Shown here: in pieces, positions 47,540-59,383 of the stretch
Layout: the number at the start of each line of letters is the position of its first letter
How positions within the stretch are numbered: the first letter of the stretch is position 1
Assembly: GCA_037501455.1 (NCBI GenBank)
Contig: CM074856.1
Coordinates: 97,330,001 to 97,394,000, forward strand
Reading direction: 5' to 3'
Origin: Lantana camara
Taxonomy: Eukaryota > Streptophyta > Magnoliopsida > Lamiales > Verbenaceae
DNA: 64,000 bases
Translations under genes and position numbers: made by a program
Notes under the pieces: model-generated
What the model was told of the DNA's origin: nothing
Database searches by the model: none
What the model saw: the letters and a program-made list of their open reading frames with translations, nothing else

Positions 47540-48700
47540 CACCACCATTCCCTCAGAGACTGGCTCAGAGCAAGAAGGAAAAAGAGGATAAGACCATCTT
47601 AGCTCTTTTTGAAAAAGTTGAAGTAAACATTCCACTTTTCGAGGCCATCAAACAAGTTCCACGCTATGACAAATTCCTTAAGGAATTGTGCACGAATAAG
47701 CGTAAGTTGACAGGTAATGAGAAGGTGAGTGTTGGTGAAAATGTTTCAGCCGTCTTACAAAGGAAATTACCACCTAAATGTCGTGATAGAGGTATGTTTT
47801 CTATCCCTTGCAAGATTGGTAATATTGGTATTGGTAAGGCTATGTGTGACTTGGGAGCTTCTATCAATGTGATGCCTTTGTCCATTTACACTTCTTTGGG
47901 TCTCGGTCCATTTACTAGTACCAGAGTTATCATTCAATTAGCTGATCGGTCACTTGTTTATCTCGAGGGTGTCTTAGAGGATGTTTTGGTTCAAGTGAAT
48001 GAGTTAATTTTTCCCACTGATTTATTTGTTCTTGATATCGAAAAGGATAGTTCTACTAAGTCTTCTGATATTTTGTTGGGTAGACCTTTCCTTAGTACGG
48101 CTAAGGCAAAAATCGATGTCCATAGTAGTTCTTTGACTTTAGAGTTCGATGGTGAAATGGTCAAGTTTAATATGTATGATGCTATGAAACATGTTGATGA
48201 TGTGTCTTGTGTCTACAATGTTGATATCATAGATAATTTGACTAACAAAGTGTTTGCTGTGAACCATGATGATGAATTGGACTATGTCTTATGCCATAAC
48301 TTATCCATTGATAGAATGAGGAAACTTGATGATAAATTCAGACTTTCTGAAGATATGCTTGAGATAATTTATACTATGGAAGCTCTCCACGTTACAAGTT
48401 CTAAATTTGTACCTATTGAGCTTAATCGGTCTGAATCTAAACTGTTACCTTCTGTTTTACAGGCCCTAAAGCTGGAACTCAAGACATTGCCAGAGCACTT
48501 GAAGTATGCTTATCTGGGTGACAAAGAGACACTGACAGTGATCATAGCCAGTACACTCAACAGTCTGGAAGAGGAGAAATTGATCAGAGTACGTCGAGAC
48601 TACAAACAGGCGATTGGATGGACCATTGCTGATATCAAAGGACTCAGTCCTTCCACATGCATACATAAAATCATTTTGGAGGAAGGTTCCAAATCACGTC
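47540..48700 (+). pseudogene. Athila H protease and flanking region
   Basis: The frame opens inside LTR J, but the Athila part starts after the TSD: VPPPFPQRLAQ, then EVNIPLFEAIKQVPRYDKFL, a conserved Athila segment, and the aspartic protease motif CDLGASINVMP (Asp codon at 47848). IIQLADRSLVYLEGVLEDVL and DILLGRPFLSTAKAKIDV follow. The cleft Asp is present. This stretch (to 48822 in one frame) is unbroken, but its original start was separated from gag by J. It would process the polyprotein. Confidence 0.88.
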
Positions 48701-50045
48701 GTGAAGCACAACGAAGACTCAATCCACCAATGATGGAGGTAGTGAAAAAGGAGATCATCAAACTCCTAGATGCAGGAATGATCTATCCGATATCCGATAG
48801 CGAATGGGTAAGTCCCGTTTAAGTTGTGCCCAAGAAAACGAGAATTACAGTTGTTGAAAACAAGGATGGTGAGTTAGTTCCTACTAGAGTTCAAAATGGT
48901 TGGAGGGTGTGTATGGATTATAGAAGTCTTAATTCTCTTACTAAGAAAGATCATTTTCCCCTCCCCTTTATTGATCAAATGCTCGAATGATTAGCTGGGA
49001 AAACTCACTATTGTTGTCTTGATGGTTATTCAGGATTCTATCAAATTCCGGTGGCACCTGAAGATCAAGGAAAGACCACTTTTACGTGTGCATTTAGGAC
49101 CTTTGCATTTAGGCGAATGCCTTTTGGACTTTGTAACGCGTCGGCCACCTTTCAAAGGTGTATGGTGAGTATATTTTCTGAATACGTTGAGCAAATTATT
49201 GAGGTATTCATGGACGATTTTACGGTTTAGGGAAACTCTTTTGATGAATGCCTTAATAATCTTGATACAATATAGAAAAGTTGCATTGAAACAAATTTGG
49301 TCTTGAATTATGAAAAGTGTCACTTCATGGTTGATAAAGGTTTAATTTTGGGGCATATTGTTTCTGCACATGCTATTGAAGTTGATAAATCTAAAGTTGA
49401 TGTCATTAAGTCCTTGCCTTACCCCGCGAGTGTGCGGGAAGTACGTTCCTTTCTTGGACATGCAGGTTTTTATAGGCGATTCATTAAGGACTTCTCAAAG
49501 ATCACCAAACCATTGTGCAAGGTGCTCCAAAAAGATGTGAAGTTCGAGATAGATGATGATTGTAAAGCTTCCTTTGACTTGTTGAAGGAAAAGTTGTTTT
49601 CGGCCCCGATTATTCAGCCACCGAATTGGGAGTATCCACTCGAGATCATGTGTGACGCAAGTGATTATGCCGTGGGGGCTGTACTTGGACAAAAGATCAA
49701 CAAGAATTCCCACGTGATCTATTATGCCTCAAAGTTGCTAGACAATGCCCAATGCAACTACACTACTACCGAAAAAGGAGCTTTTGTCAATTGTTTATGC
49801 TTTAGATAAATTCCGTCCATATTTGGTACTAAAGTTTTTGTGTATTCTGATCATGCAGCTTTACGGTATCTTCTCACCAAGAAGGACGTGAAACCGAGGC
49901 TCATACGATAGACCCTTCTCTTGCAAGAGTTTGACTTGGAAATAAGGGACAAGAAGGGTTGTGAGAATCTGCTAGCTGATCATCTCAGCAGGATTCCTGT
50001 ACTTAAACCAGATTCTCTGCCTATCAATGACAAATTTCCAGATGA
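48701..50045 (+). pseudogene. Athila H reverse transcriptase and RNase H
   Basis: RT frame with MPFGLCNASATFQRCM and the catalytic FMDDF. In-frame stops follow VSPV (48820), MLE (48987), FTV (49228) and LDTI (49273). The first two are TAA and TGA where CAA and CGA codons would be expected, single C-to-T changes typical of decaying methylated DNA. The frame from 49297 carries [46 protein letters not shown] (RNase H Asp) and TTTEKGAF, where the second conserved acid is changed; it ends at 49809. RNase H continues in another frame with VYSDHAALRYL and LLADHLSRI up to about 50040. Confidence 0.9.
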
Positions 50046-51393
50046 ATAACTTTTTATTGCTTAGGAATCCTATCTGAGGTCACCGACAGGTTTCCAGACT
50101 CCCTGGTATGCTGATATTGTTAATTTTTTAGCTACTGGTGCTTTTCCTGATCATTTGTCTAGGTCTGAAAAAGATAAAATCAAGAGTGATTCTAAGTATT
50201 ATATTTGGGATGACCCTTATTTGTGGAAAATAGGCACCGATCAGATTATTAGGCGTTGTGTAGCTGAAAATGGAATCAAATCCATACTAGAGTTTTGTCA
50301 TGCATATGGTGGTCACTTCGGTCCTAAACGAACAGCTCATAAAGTGTTAGAAAGTGGATTTTTCTGGCCTACACTTTTTAAGGATGCATACTTGTGTTGT
50401 AAAAGTTGTGTGAATTGTCAAAAGACGGGAAACATAGGTCATAGGAATCAAATGCCTCTTAATCCTATACTTATTTGTGAAATTTTTTATGTGTGGGGTA
50501 TGGATTTTATGGGTCATTTTCCTTCGTCTTATGGTAATTTATACATTATACTTGCCGTTGATTATGTATCGAAGTGGGTGGAAGCGAAAGCCACCCAAAC
50601 TAATGATTCTAAGGTTGTTGTGGATTTTGTCAGGTCTCACATTTTTGTCAGGTTTGGAATTCCTCGAGCTATAATCAGCAATAGAGGGACTCACTTTTGC
50701 AACCGCACGGTCGAGGCACTTTTCAAGAAGTATCATGTGACCCATCGCACCTTCACAGCCTATCATCCACAAACAAATGGTCTCGTCGAAGTCTCGAATA
50801 GAGAGATCAAGTCTATTTTGGAGAAAACGGTTAGTCCTAACCGTAAAGATTGGAGTTTGAGACTTGACGATGCACTTTGGGCCTATAGGATGGCTTACAA
50901 GACTCCTATTGGTATGTCGCCTTATAGATTGGTATTTGGGAAAGCTTGCCACCTTCCGGTAGAGCTAGAGCATCGAGCTTATTGGGCGATTAAGAAGTGC
51001 AACTTTGGATGAGAAGAGGCCGGAATGCATCGCAAGCTTCAATTGCAAGAGTTGGAAGAGATTAGAAATGATGCCTATGAAAATTCCAAAATCTACAAGT
51101 CCAAAACTAAGGCATTTCATGATGGGATGTTGTCTAGGAAGAGTTTCGAAGTTGGACAAAAGGTGTTGCTCTATCAATCCAAATTGAGACTTTTTCCGGG
51201 TAAATTGAGATCAAGATGGTCTGGTCCGTACGTTGTGACCAAATTTTTTCTACATGGAGCTATTGAAATTGGGGAAATTGATACGGATAAGACGTTCAAG
51301 GTGAATAGGCATAGACTTAAGCCATTTTATGAGGGATTCGAGCCACACACGGTTGAAAAGATGAATCTGGAGGATCCTCCTCTAGGGGCATGA
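50046..51393 (+). pseudogene. Athila H integrase
   Basis: The main frame, 50155-51012, has the zinc-binding residues H49, H54, C85 and C88, catalytic D117 (GMDFMG) and E212 (VEVSNRE), but Asn at position 176 (codon AAT, 50680-50682), where the second catalytic Asp is expected: a G-to-A change. The frame stops at 51010-51012 and continues in 51025-51393 with [19 protein letters not shown] and the C-terminal [10 protein letters not shown] (GPY motif) and [10 protein letters not shown]. No chromodomain, as usual in Athila. Inactive. Confidence 0.9.
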
Positions 51394-51880
51394 GTGTGAA
51401 AACAAGAACTCGTCGAGTCTATGACGTTAAACAAGGGCGTTGTATGGGAAGGCAACCCATATTTCTTTTCCCTTGCTTTAGTTTCTTTTGCTTTTCATTT
51501 TCTTTGCTTCCTTGTTTTCTTTGCCCGTTGTAATTTCTTCTCTTCTTATGCTGTGCAGGTTAATTTGAAACTGATATAATTAGATAAGTGTGGGGGAGGC
51601 ACAAGAACAGAACCGTTGTTAATCAAAGGTGATAACAGGTGAATTTGGTATTAACCTACTGTGAGGAAACTTGCCTGAGATCACGGACAAGGGTCCTGGA
51701 TCTTATCTTGCCAAAAGGAGCCTGAACCGACCCAGACCTTAACCCGACACCACCATCTGACCCATATTTCCCAAACAACCCGGACCGCCCCATTTAAGCC
51801 ACAAAACCCCAATTGCAAATTCATCTTCCTATCTCAGCCAACAAAATCCAATTTCAAGAACTCCAAATCCTAAATTAGCC
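51394..51880 (+). other. Athila H spacer after pol
   Basis: Non-coding stretch between integrase and the extra ORF region. It contains AAGTGTGGGGGAGG (51587-51600), a copy of the polypurine-like motif that also stands at 53737 and 54984. Nothing else is recognised. Confidence 0.55.
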
Positions 51881-52573
51881 ATGGGAAAGAGGAAGACCCA
51901 CCAGCTGCACCAACAGCCGCTCGTCATCGACGGCTGCGCCACCTCTCCACCGCGACGTCGCACCTCCGCGAGGCTTCGCCCTCACAGATCTGCGCCGAAA
52001 GACTCATCTCCACCCCAACCACTCAACGCCACCACTTCTCCTCCAATCACCACGACGGCCGAACCCTCAGCACCACCAGCTACATCCGCTACCAGCGCCG
52101 GCGATCTGAGCCAAGGCACCTTCTCTAACTTGCCGGCTTCTTCCTCTGCTGACCCCATCTCCAGTTTGCCATCTCTTTCCAGCGAACAGCAGTAACCTAT
52201 CGTCGATTCCGCCACCATCATCTTTGTACCTCCGCCCCCAACCGATGCCGCCGGTCCCTCACGAATGCGCGGCACCACCTCACACCCACAACCTGCACAG
52301 AAGCCCCACCGCGCTTCCACCACCGCCTCGGATGTAGTGCCACCAGCACCACCGCGTCGCGCCTCCGTACGTCTCCGCAGCATGCCGACATCACAGAAGG
52401 TTATTTCTTCAACCCCTGTTCTTATCCCGGAATCCCATTGTGACAGTGTTTCTCACACAACCCTGCATGGAGACTCTTCCCCTCGCGCCAATTCTGGTTT
52501 CGACATCCCGGTTGATGGTGATGAGTCCGTCTCAGACCGTGACTCCATTAGCCGTGAAACCGAACCCCAGTGA
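51881..52573 (+). pseudogene. Athila extra ORF, low-complexity N-terminal part
   Basis: Starts at an ATG with MGKRKTHQLHQQP and continues as a Pro/Ser/Thr/Ala-rich, basic, probably disordered region (SPPRRRTSARLRPH; later PPAPPRRASVRLRS). A stop at about 52195 is followed in the same frame by a further open part, 52265-52573. The codon composition is GC-rich compared with the surroundings. Athila elements usually carry an additional ORF downstream of pol; its function is unsettled, and an envelope-like role has been proposed for some members. No signal peptide or membrane segment is visible in this part. Confidence 0.6.
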
Positions 52574-52743
52574 CAACCTTTTGATCCAGCCTTGGATCCA
52601 ACTCAGCATTACCGAAACAGAGGCAGTAATGTCCACATTGTTCCCGCACTGCAATACTTGAAGAAAATTGGTCATCTCAATTTTTAGAATGAGACTCATC
52701 AAGGTCGCCTTCGTCGTCTCAACGTAAGGTAATTCGAGTTAAA

Positions 52744-53700
52744 ATGCTTCATACTCCAACTTTGGAAACACTGAATATTCATGATCGTGTCATGGAGTTG
52801 GTTGATGGAATAGGTTGGCGTTTGTATTTTATGCTAGATTGTCCGATTATTTATGAATTGGTATATGAGTTTTACTGTACTTTCAAGTTTGATAAGCATG
52901 CGAATCTGGATATTAATTCTCATGTGATTAGTTTTCATATGCTTGGCAGGAATTTTGTATTTTCAATCACTGACATAAATGCTGCTCTGGGTGTCGTTTC
53001 TGTTCGGGATGAACCTGCATATGTGCTAAGTGTATGTGGACACCCTCCTGATTTTAAAGTTAAAACAGCCTGGACTTTACTCACGGGATGCCCTGGGAAT
53101 GATTATTCTGATTCTAGCCACGATAGGCACATTATTGACCCGACCTTGCGCTATTTGCATAGGTTTCTTGCTTATTCTTTTTCGGGTCGAACGAAAGGAG
53201 CACCCACGGTCACACAAACTAAGTTATTCTTTCTGTAGGCTATGGTGACTAAAACTAAAGTGAACTTGGGTTATTGGGTTGCTACTGCTTTCAACTATGC
53301 ACTTGCATCTTCACGTTCACTCATTATGGGGCATGTTATCACCCCGAATTACTTCTTTTTATCGTTTGATTGATCTAACAAACTTGGGGACTCACGTTGC
53401 ACGGCCTTTGGAATATCTTGACTTATTAACGCTTGATTTGATGATGCTTTTGGTCTGTGTAGATGGTGTTCTTTCTATGACCCCTGCAGGTGTTAAAGCT
53501 ACGGTTCGTGTATTCCATACAGATGCTCGCAGGTGCCATGAGCCTGCTGTTGCTCCACCTCCGACTACCGAAGAGCATCTTGGGCGATTGGAGGAACGCA
53601 TTCCCGTTATTGAGGAGCAGCTTCATACCCTCCTTACTCTCGTCCGAGAGATCCAGCGCATCACACCCCCCGGGTTTAGGGAAGTCCTCGATTTTTCATT
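52744..53700 (+). pseudogene. Athila extra ORF, globular part and coiled coil
   Basis: 52744-53238 reads MLHTPTLETLNIHDRVMELV, then WRLYFMLDCPIIYELVYEFYC and FHMLGRNFVFSITDINAALGV. This resembles the conserved domain found in plant Athila ORF1/retrotransposon-associated proteins; the family assignment is from memory of its pattern only. After a stop near 53238 the same frame continues through MGHVITPNYFFLSF to about 53370. Another frame (53279-53812) holds EEHLGRLEERIPVIEEQLHTLL, a likely coiled coil (about 53569-53650). Stops and frame changes make it a pseudogene. Confidence 0.55.
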
Positions 53701-53743
53701 GCTGCTTTTACTTCATGTTGAGGACAACATATGTTTAAGTGTT

Positions 53744-53761
53744 GGGGGGGGGGGGGGGGGG
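53744..53761 (+). repeat. Run of 18 G
   Basis: Homopolymer of 18 guanines after TTTAAGTGTT, where other copies of this motif in H have 5-6 G. The exact length may be a sequencing estimate. Confidence 0.85.
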
Positions 53762-54983
53762 CCTACTCGCATCACACCAGACATATTTTTGCGACTTTTT
53801 GCATGCTTTTAGGAAAATTATGAGGGTGATAGGGGCTCATAATTTTGATGTTATGCTATTATAATCTGCTGTTATACTCTATTTTTGGGACGAGTCTCTG
53901 CATGAGATATTGTTTCTATGGCTGTGCTTAGTTCATTTTTAGGGCTACTTGAATTTTGAAAAGTTGATTTAACATGGAATTTAGCCTGACATCCTCTCTA
54001 ATGGACTTCTTACAGCTTCTTCCTTGTGATGGAGTTGATTTTTGAAAAGGAAACTGAGTTTGAACCTTTGATTATTTATGATTCGCATGACATGAAATTG
54101 AGTTTGTTTGACACTTGGCATGGTGGGAATTGTATGAGCTTGAGCATAAAGAGTTGAACTAAATATTTGTGTGCGCTAAATTGGAACCATGCTGCGAGTG
54201 AATCTTGCTAAAGTGATTAGTTGATTTAATATCTTTTAAATTTTGCAAGTATGTTGAGAAACGGTAGGTTGGTGTTGAGCTTTACTCAGTTTGACTTGAT
54301 AAGCATTTAGTGTGAGGGAGAGCTTGCGAGGGGCCAACTAGAGAAAGGTTGGTCAGTAGAACTCGCGCGACTACTCCTCTAGCCTTGGAAGAATTCAAAA
54401 TCATTAAAGCGCCATGAGTCCGCTCTCGAAATTGTTTTCCCAACACTTAAAGGGATAAATAACTGGAGTTTGCCTTGCTTTGCGAAAAACTCAGAAAAGA
54501 AACGAGACAGAAAAAGAAAAAAAAAAGTTGCCCAAAAAAAAAAGAAATAAAAAGGGAAAAAATGATGAGCAGAAAAAAAAGAAGAGATATACTGAAGGAA
54601 GTAATTGTTTTTAAAGCTCTCTAGGGATTTAGGTTGCTTATCTAGAAGAATGAAACTTAGCTCTTCACCATGTCTTTGGTATTCTTTAACATATGCGCAA
54701 GATTGATTGATATTCGATAGACTAACTACTTTATACTTGTTTCCTTTGTTTGCATTGGATTAATGGAATCAAACTAATCATGCATGATTATAATTGAAAT
54801 TCGAGCTCTATGTTCTTGCTTTGGAAGGTTGATTTCCAAACTTGGCTTTGTGGTTGTGTTCGTTGTAGATAGTCTTTGGTGACGGCGAATGTTTCCTAGT
54901 TCACACAACAGACTGCTGTAGTTGGGATTTAGAATGTGATTATGGCCTTGATTCCATGTTAAGCTTTAGGACAAGCATTGACT
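53762..54983 (+). other. Athila H 3' non-coding region
   Basis: About 1.2 kb without coding signal. At 54481-54600 the plus strand is strongly purine-rich (A-runs with G), then ordinary AT-rich sequence leads to the polypurine tract. Confidence 0.6.
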
Positions 54984-54998
54984 AAGTGTGGGGGGATT
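54984..54998 (+). other. Athila H polypurine tract
   Basis: AAGTGTGGGGGGATT directly precedes the 3' LTR start TGATACG, as expected for the plus-strand primer. Confidence 0.8.
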
Positions 54999-55620
54999 TG
55001 ATACGTTGCATATTCATTTAATTTTGGAACCTAGAATTCCTATGTTTTACCCCACTATTTGATTTAATTTTGGGTAAATGCCTAACATTCTATGTTTTCT
55101 GTAGAAAGTCTGGTTGGAAGGGAATTTGAAGAGAAGTAGCCAAAGAAAAGTGGAGCAGTCACGTTATTTTTGGAGAAGAGCCCAAGACCTCAATTATGAT
55201 TAATCAAATTTCTTGGATTAATTAGTTGTGGCCCATTAATTTATGGTGAATTAATTGGGGGGATCTTGGACGTACGACTCATGTAAGCAAGCACTAGAGA
55301 AAGCCCACTCTCAATTCGTGAGTCTCCCACGTTTGAAAAGAATACACAAGCCCTCAGCATTGTTTGTGGGCTAATTGACTATCCTTCAGAAGAATTAAGT
55401 TCACTCAAAAGGTGCAACACGTTTTCGGCGTTAGTGGCATTTCTTAAAGAAGAGTTAATGGGTGTTATTCCAAGAAAACAAGGAGGGAGACGTGGGGTAA
55501 GAATTAATAGCCCTTTTGCACTATTTATTCTGGGGATGAAAGCACGCAGGAGACACACACACTTCATCTACACCCTCATACACGAAGGCACGCAACAGCA
55601 GTTCTTGTTCATTCGGGAAG
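54999..55620 (+). mobile_element. Athila H 3' LTR (first 622 bp)
   Basis: Nearly identical in order to 26457-27075. It is cut at 55620 by element D; the corresponding point in the 5' LTR (about 27065) continues without a break. The five bases before D are GGAAG. Confidence 0.9.
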
Positions 55621-57464
55621 TGTAACATCCCGATCGTTCGGATTTCCAGGTACGCCTTAACGTGAGGGTTTTATGTGCTTTAAATTATTTAATTATGTAT
55701 TTGAATGTTATTTTAATGCTTATATGATTATTTGAATTAATATGAAATTAATTGTTTATATTCATGAACTTTGATTTTAAACGTTTAAGTTTCGTATGCT
55801 CGTTATGTGCCGGAATTCAATTCCGATTTTTGTGAAAATTTGGTATGCGTGATATACGTGAGTTATGAAGGTGTTTGTATGCTCGTTTTATGTTTTCGGG
55901 TTCGTTTGTCGAGGTTTTTAAACCTTAAGTATTTGACGAGGGACATGAGGGCCTAACTAGTTTTAGCGCGCCTCTTGTTCTGGAGGCCATAACTTGAGCT
56001 AGGGAATTCGGATTCGAATTCCGGAAGATGCGTTGGACTCGTAACGAAGAGATGAAGCCAAGGAACCTGATTTGGTATTTTTCTAAGCCCGTTTGGACCC
56101 TCGTTTTTCGCCCGGAACGAACAGCTTGTGCTTAAGCCACCTTCTTTGACTAGTCTTGTACTTGTGGGGCCAATTTAACTCAACCTAAGCCTAACCCTTG
56201 ATAACTTGACTTGAGTTAAGTCTCTCCCTCTCCCTTATCAGCTGAAAAACGAGCCAAACCCCCTCATTTTGTGCAGCAACAGATCGAGAGAGAAGAGAAG
56301 AGAAGAAGAAGAAGAAAGAAGCCCTCTCCCATGTCTTGTGATTTTGAAGCCAATCTTCTCCATACTTCTTCATACCATAAAGGTAAGTATATTTATGTAT
56401 TCTCCTCTCTTCTATGCTTCATTTGATCCTTGAAATTCATGATATGCATCAGATTTAATAAGGTTATGGAGACTTGCATGAATAGTTAGGGTTAGAGGTC
56501 ATTTGTTGCTTCCTTGCCTTAGCTTGAGTTTGTGGCTGATTTGGTGCTTCCTTGTTGATTATATGAACTCCTTTGCTTCCATTCTTGATTCTTACTTCAT
56601 GCTAGATGTGTTAGGGTTGTTTTCTCTTGGATAACATGATTGAAACCTTGAGTTTTTGGCCATGAAACTTGAAAACCGAACTGCTGCAAATCTGCTCATT
56701 TCCACCAAACTGCTGTCACGTTTTTGAGATCAAATGGATGAATTCTTGCCTCCAATTTCGTATGCTAATGCTTGGTAATGTAGTATACATGTTGTTCTAT
56801 GAATGTGCTTCGTTTTTCCCGGAATTCATGCTTTAATATGGCTGCAAACTTGAGTTCTTGAACCTTAAAAACTGCTCCCCTGTTTTGGGACTGCTGTGAC
56901 GTTTTGTGCTTTGTTGCTTGAGTTAATGACTTCCAATTCGTGTGAATTTACATGGAGATGTTGTATACTAATTGGTTTATATGTTATCCCTGCTCTTGCA
57001 AGTTTTTAGATTCATTTTCAGCTCCTAATCGAAGCATGATGGCCTGTTTGTATGCTATGAGCGAACCGAACTGCTGCTGTTGCATTTTGTGATTACTTGG
57101 TGGTTCTAATGTGCTCCAATTCGTGTCAATTTGCATATACATGGAGTATATTAGTTGCTTATCATGTTAGTATTCATTCCCTAGAGTTTTAGCTTCTTTT
57201 TCAGCCCCTAAGTACTTGATCATGGCATGATTGAACCAATTGAGCTCATATGTCCGTTTTTGGCGCTCCAGAGTTGCTGCATGATTTCGGTGCTCTTAAC
57301 GCGTGATCTAGCCTTTGAGTTCTAAATGAAATATGTTCCTAACATGCTAAATATGTTGTATATCAAGTTTCATAATATTTGGAGTTGATTTGGTATGCTT
57401 TTGGACTGATTTTGTTTAGGGTCAGTTTTGCCTGTAAACTTTGTATGCAATTTTGGCCTGTACC

Positions 57465-57558
57465 GAGACACCCCCGTGTCTCATTTGCACTGAAATGTGA
57501 GACACGGGCGTGTCATGCTTCCTGGGCATGTCTGGACTGAGCCACGGGCGTGGCTCAG
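57465..57558 (+). repeat. Palindrome cluster in D 5' LTR (three units)
   Basis: GAGACAC-CCCC-GTGTCTC (57465-57482), GACAC-GGGC-GTGTC (57501-57514), and arms CTGAGCCAC/GTGGCTCAG around GGGC (57537-57558). Centres are 34 and 40 bp apart. The fourth unit found in the 3' LTR is missing. Confidence 0.92.
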
Positions 57559-59045
57559 CTTAGTTAAGTAGCCCTTGGTTTTCCTTTTTGGTTTTTGGTT
57601 TGTTTCACCTCTTTATTGCCTTTATCTTCGTTTGTGATGAACTATGAACTTGTTTTACTAAGTGTTGGCAGTACTGTGGTTCGATTTCATAACATTTGGG
57701 TGAGATTTAGACATGCTTTTGTTGAATGTCGTTTATGTGCGTTTTGTGGCGTTGGTGATTTCCTTAACCCATTTCCCTTGTCTTGTGATTTGTTCTTGTT
57801 TTCAAACTTTGGAAATATGTTATATTATGTAATAGGGTGTATGTAGTAGAGTTTTGTGTAAGATTGTATACGTTTGAATATGTGTCGAACTTAATTTGCT
57901 TCAATGCTCTTATTTGCCTAAATGTTGGAGCTTGTGCCTTGAATTTCTTGAATTGATTGGAAACGTGAAATTATGAATTCGAATGAAAGTGAGCGAAGGA
58001 TTGAATGACTTGATTATATGATTTAAATTCCTTAATAGTGCACATGAACGTGTTCATGACATAATAGCATCTCTTATGTATTCATACGTATTCGCCGAGC
58101 GTCAATATGGTTCATTTGAGTCTAAGTTTGCCTCTTGCTCTTTGTTTTGCTCTTAGGTTCGTCCCGTTGTTGAGGAAGTGGTTCGTTTGACTCCTTTTGG
58201 TCCGTTTTGGTTGGTTTGCTCGTCCAGGTGAGGTTTTCTTTCCTTTTAGTTATGATGACCTAAGACCCTAATTGAATTTCGAACCCGCATGCGACTTATA
58301 TATGTATTTATATAGATATGTGTTTGGATACGTATTTCGTGGGATTTGTCCCGTTTGTCTCAAGAATTTGAAAACGCTTTTATAAGTATATAAGCTCTAT
58401 TTTCTTTTGTTTTGACAAGCTTTGTTAAGTGTGTGTGTGTTTGTAAGCGTGGTAAGATTTGTGGCTAAGCTTCGCCTGGTAAGTGTGTTAAGTGTAAGTG
58501 TAAGTTTGGGCCCCGGAGAAGTGGTATGTGATCCCGGGTCGGCCATGGGGTCGCCGGGCTCTCTCATCAACACGACCCCACAAAAGGGAGATTTCGCCCA
58601 TCCTCGGGAGGTCGAGGGGAAGGCGGGTCTTCTTGAGCCGGCGGTGTGCTTAGTGACCCGTCGAAGGAGGGGGTGGATCCTCCGTCTCATTCAGCTTTCA
58701 GCAGGGGTTGAGAGGGGCACCTCTCTCCCCAAAACGGTGTTGGGGTGGAGTTGGGTTATGATTTGTTTTGTTTTCGTTTCGCCTTGGTGTATGGAGTAAG
58801 TAAGGGTGATGGATTTAAGCTTTCAGTTCGTTATGTTTCGATTATGGTTGTGAAACGGGGGCGGATTTCTAAACTCTAAAACTTGACTGATTTGGCCTTC
58901 GGCCCCAACCTTCTTTCTTTATATATATTACCACGGGTTAAATGTTTTAGAATGCAAAAACCGTGCCCGGTTCATGAACCCCTTTAAGCTTTGTATATGC
59001 TTTGCTCTTATGTATATGTATGGGTGCGTGTGTTAGCCCCCTCAC

Positions 59046-59383
59046 CAGTCTTTAGGACTGACCCTCGTTATTTCTATCTTTTTCCCCCTTTGATTTGAGT
59101 TGCAGGTACCCGTTCTGAGGTGTTGGAGCTAGGCGGTTGTCTTTGAGTCGGGTTTGAGGATAGCTTGAGTCTCATGCATGGCATTTTTGTTTTCTTTATG
59201 TTTTTTGGCTAATTCTGATTTATGTATAAGTTATGCCTCAATTTCGAATTGTAAAGTTTGTATAAATTGAATCAAAAGTTTGATGTGTCTTGAGTATTTT
59301 TTTTTTGCTTTATGAGATTCTGGTGCTTCCGCATTCGTTATTTGTTTTATTGCGTGCTCTGAGTAGGGTCTAGACCGCCTAGC
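59046..59383 (+). repeat. CAGTC hairpin and long-spaced inverted repeat, D 5' LTR
   Basis: CAGTC-TTTAG-GACTG (59046-59060), GCTAGGCGG (59128-59136) and CCGCCTAGC (59375-59383). Confidence 0.78.

Larger units (their letters stand above)
26457..55620 (+). mobile_element. Athila-type element H, with three nested insertions
   Basis: The order is 5' LTR, primer site, gag, protease, RT, RNase H, integrase, an extra ORF region, polypurine tract and 3' LTR, as in the Athila group of Ty3/gypsy. The LTRs begin TGATACGTTGC and the 5' one ends ATCA. It inserted into the RT of element B; the five bases before it are ACAAC (26452-26456), and the second TSD copy should lie beyond the window. It was later interrupted by I (carrying A), by J, and at 55621 by D. 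Without the insertions it would be roughly 11 kb to the point of truncation. Confidence 0.88.

Noticed and set aside
52265..52573. Independent Pro/Arg-rich gene
   Set aside because: It is the in-frame continuation of the Athila extra ORF after a stop, not a separate gene.
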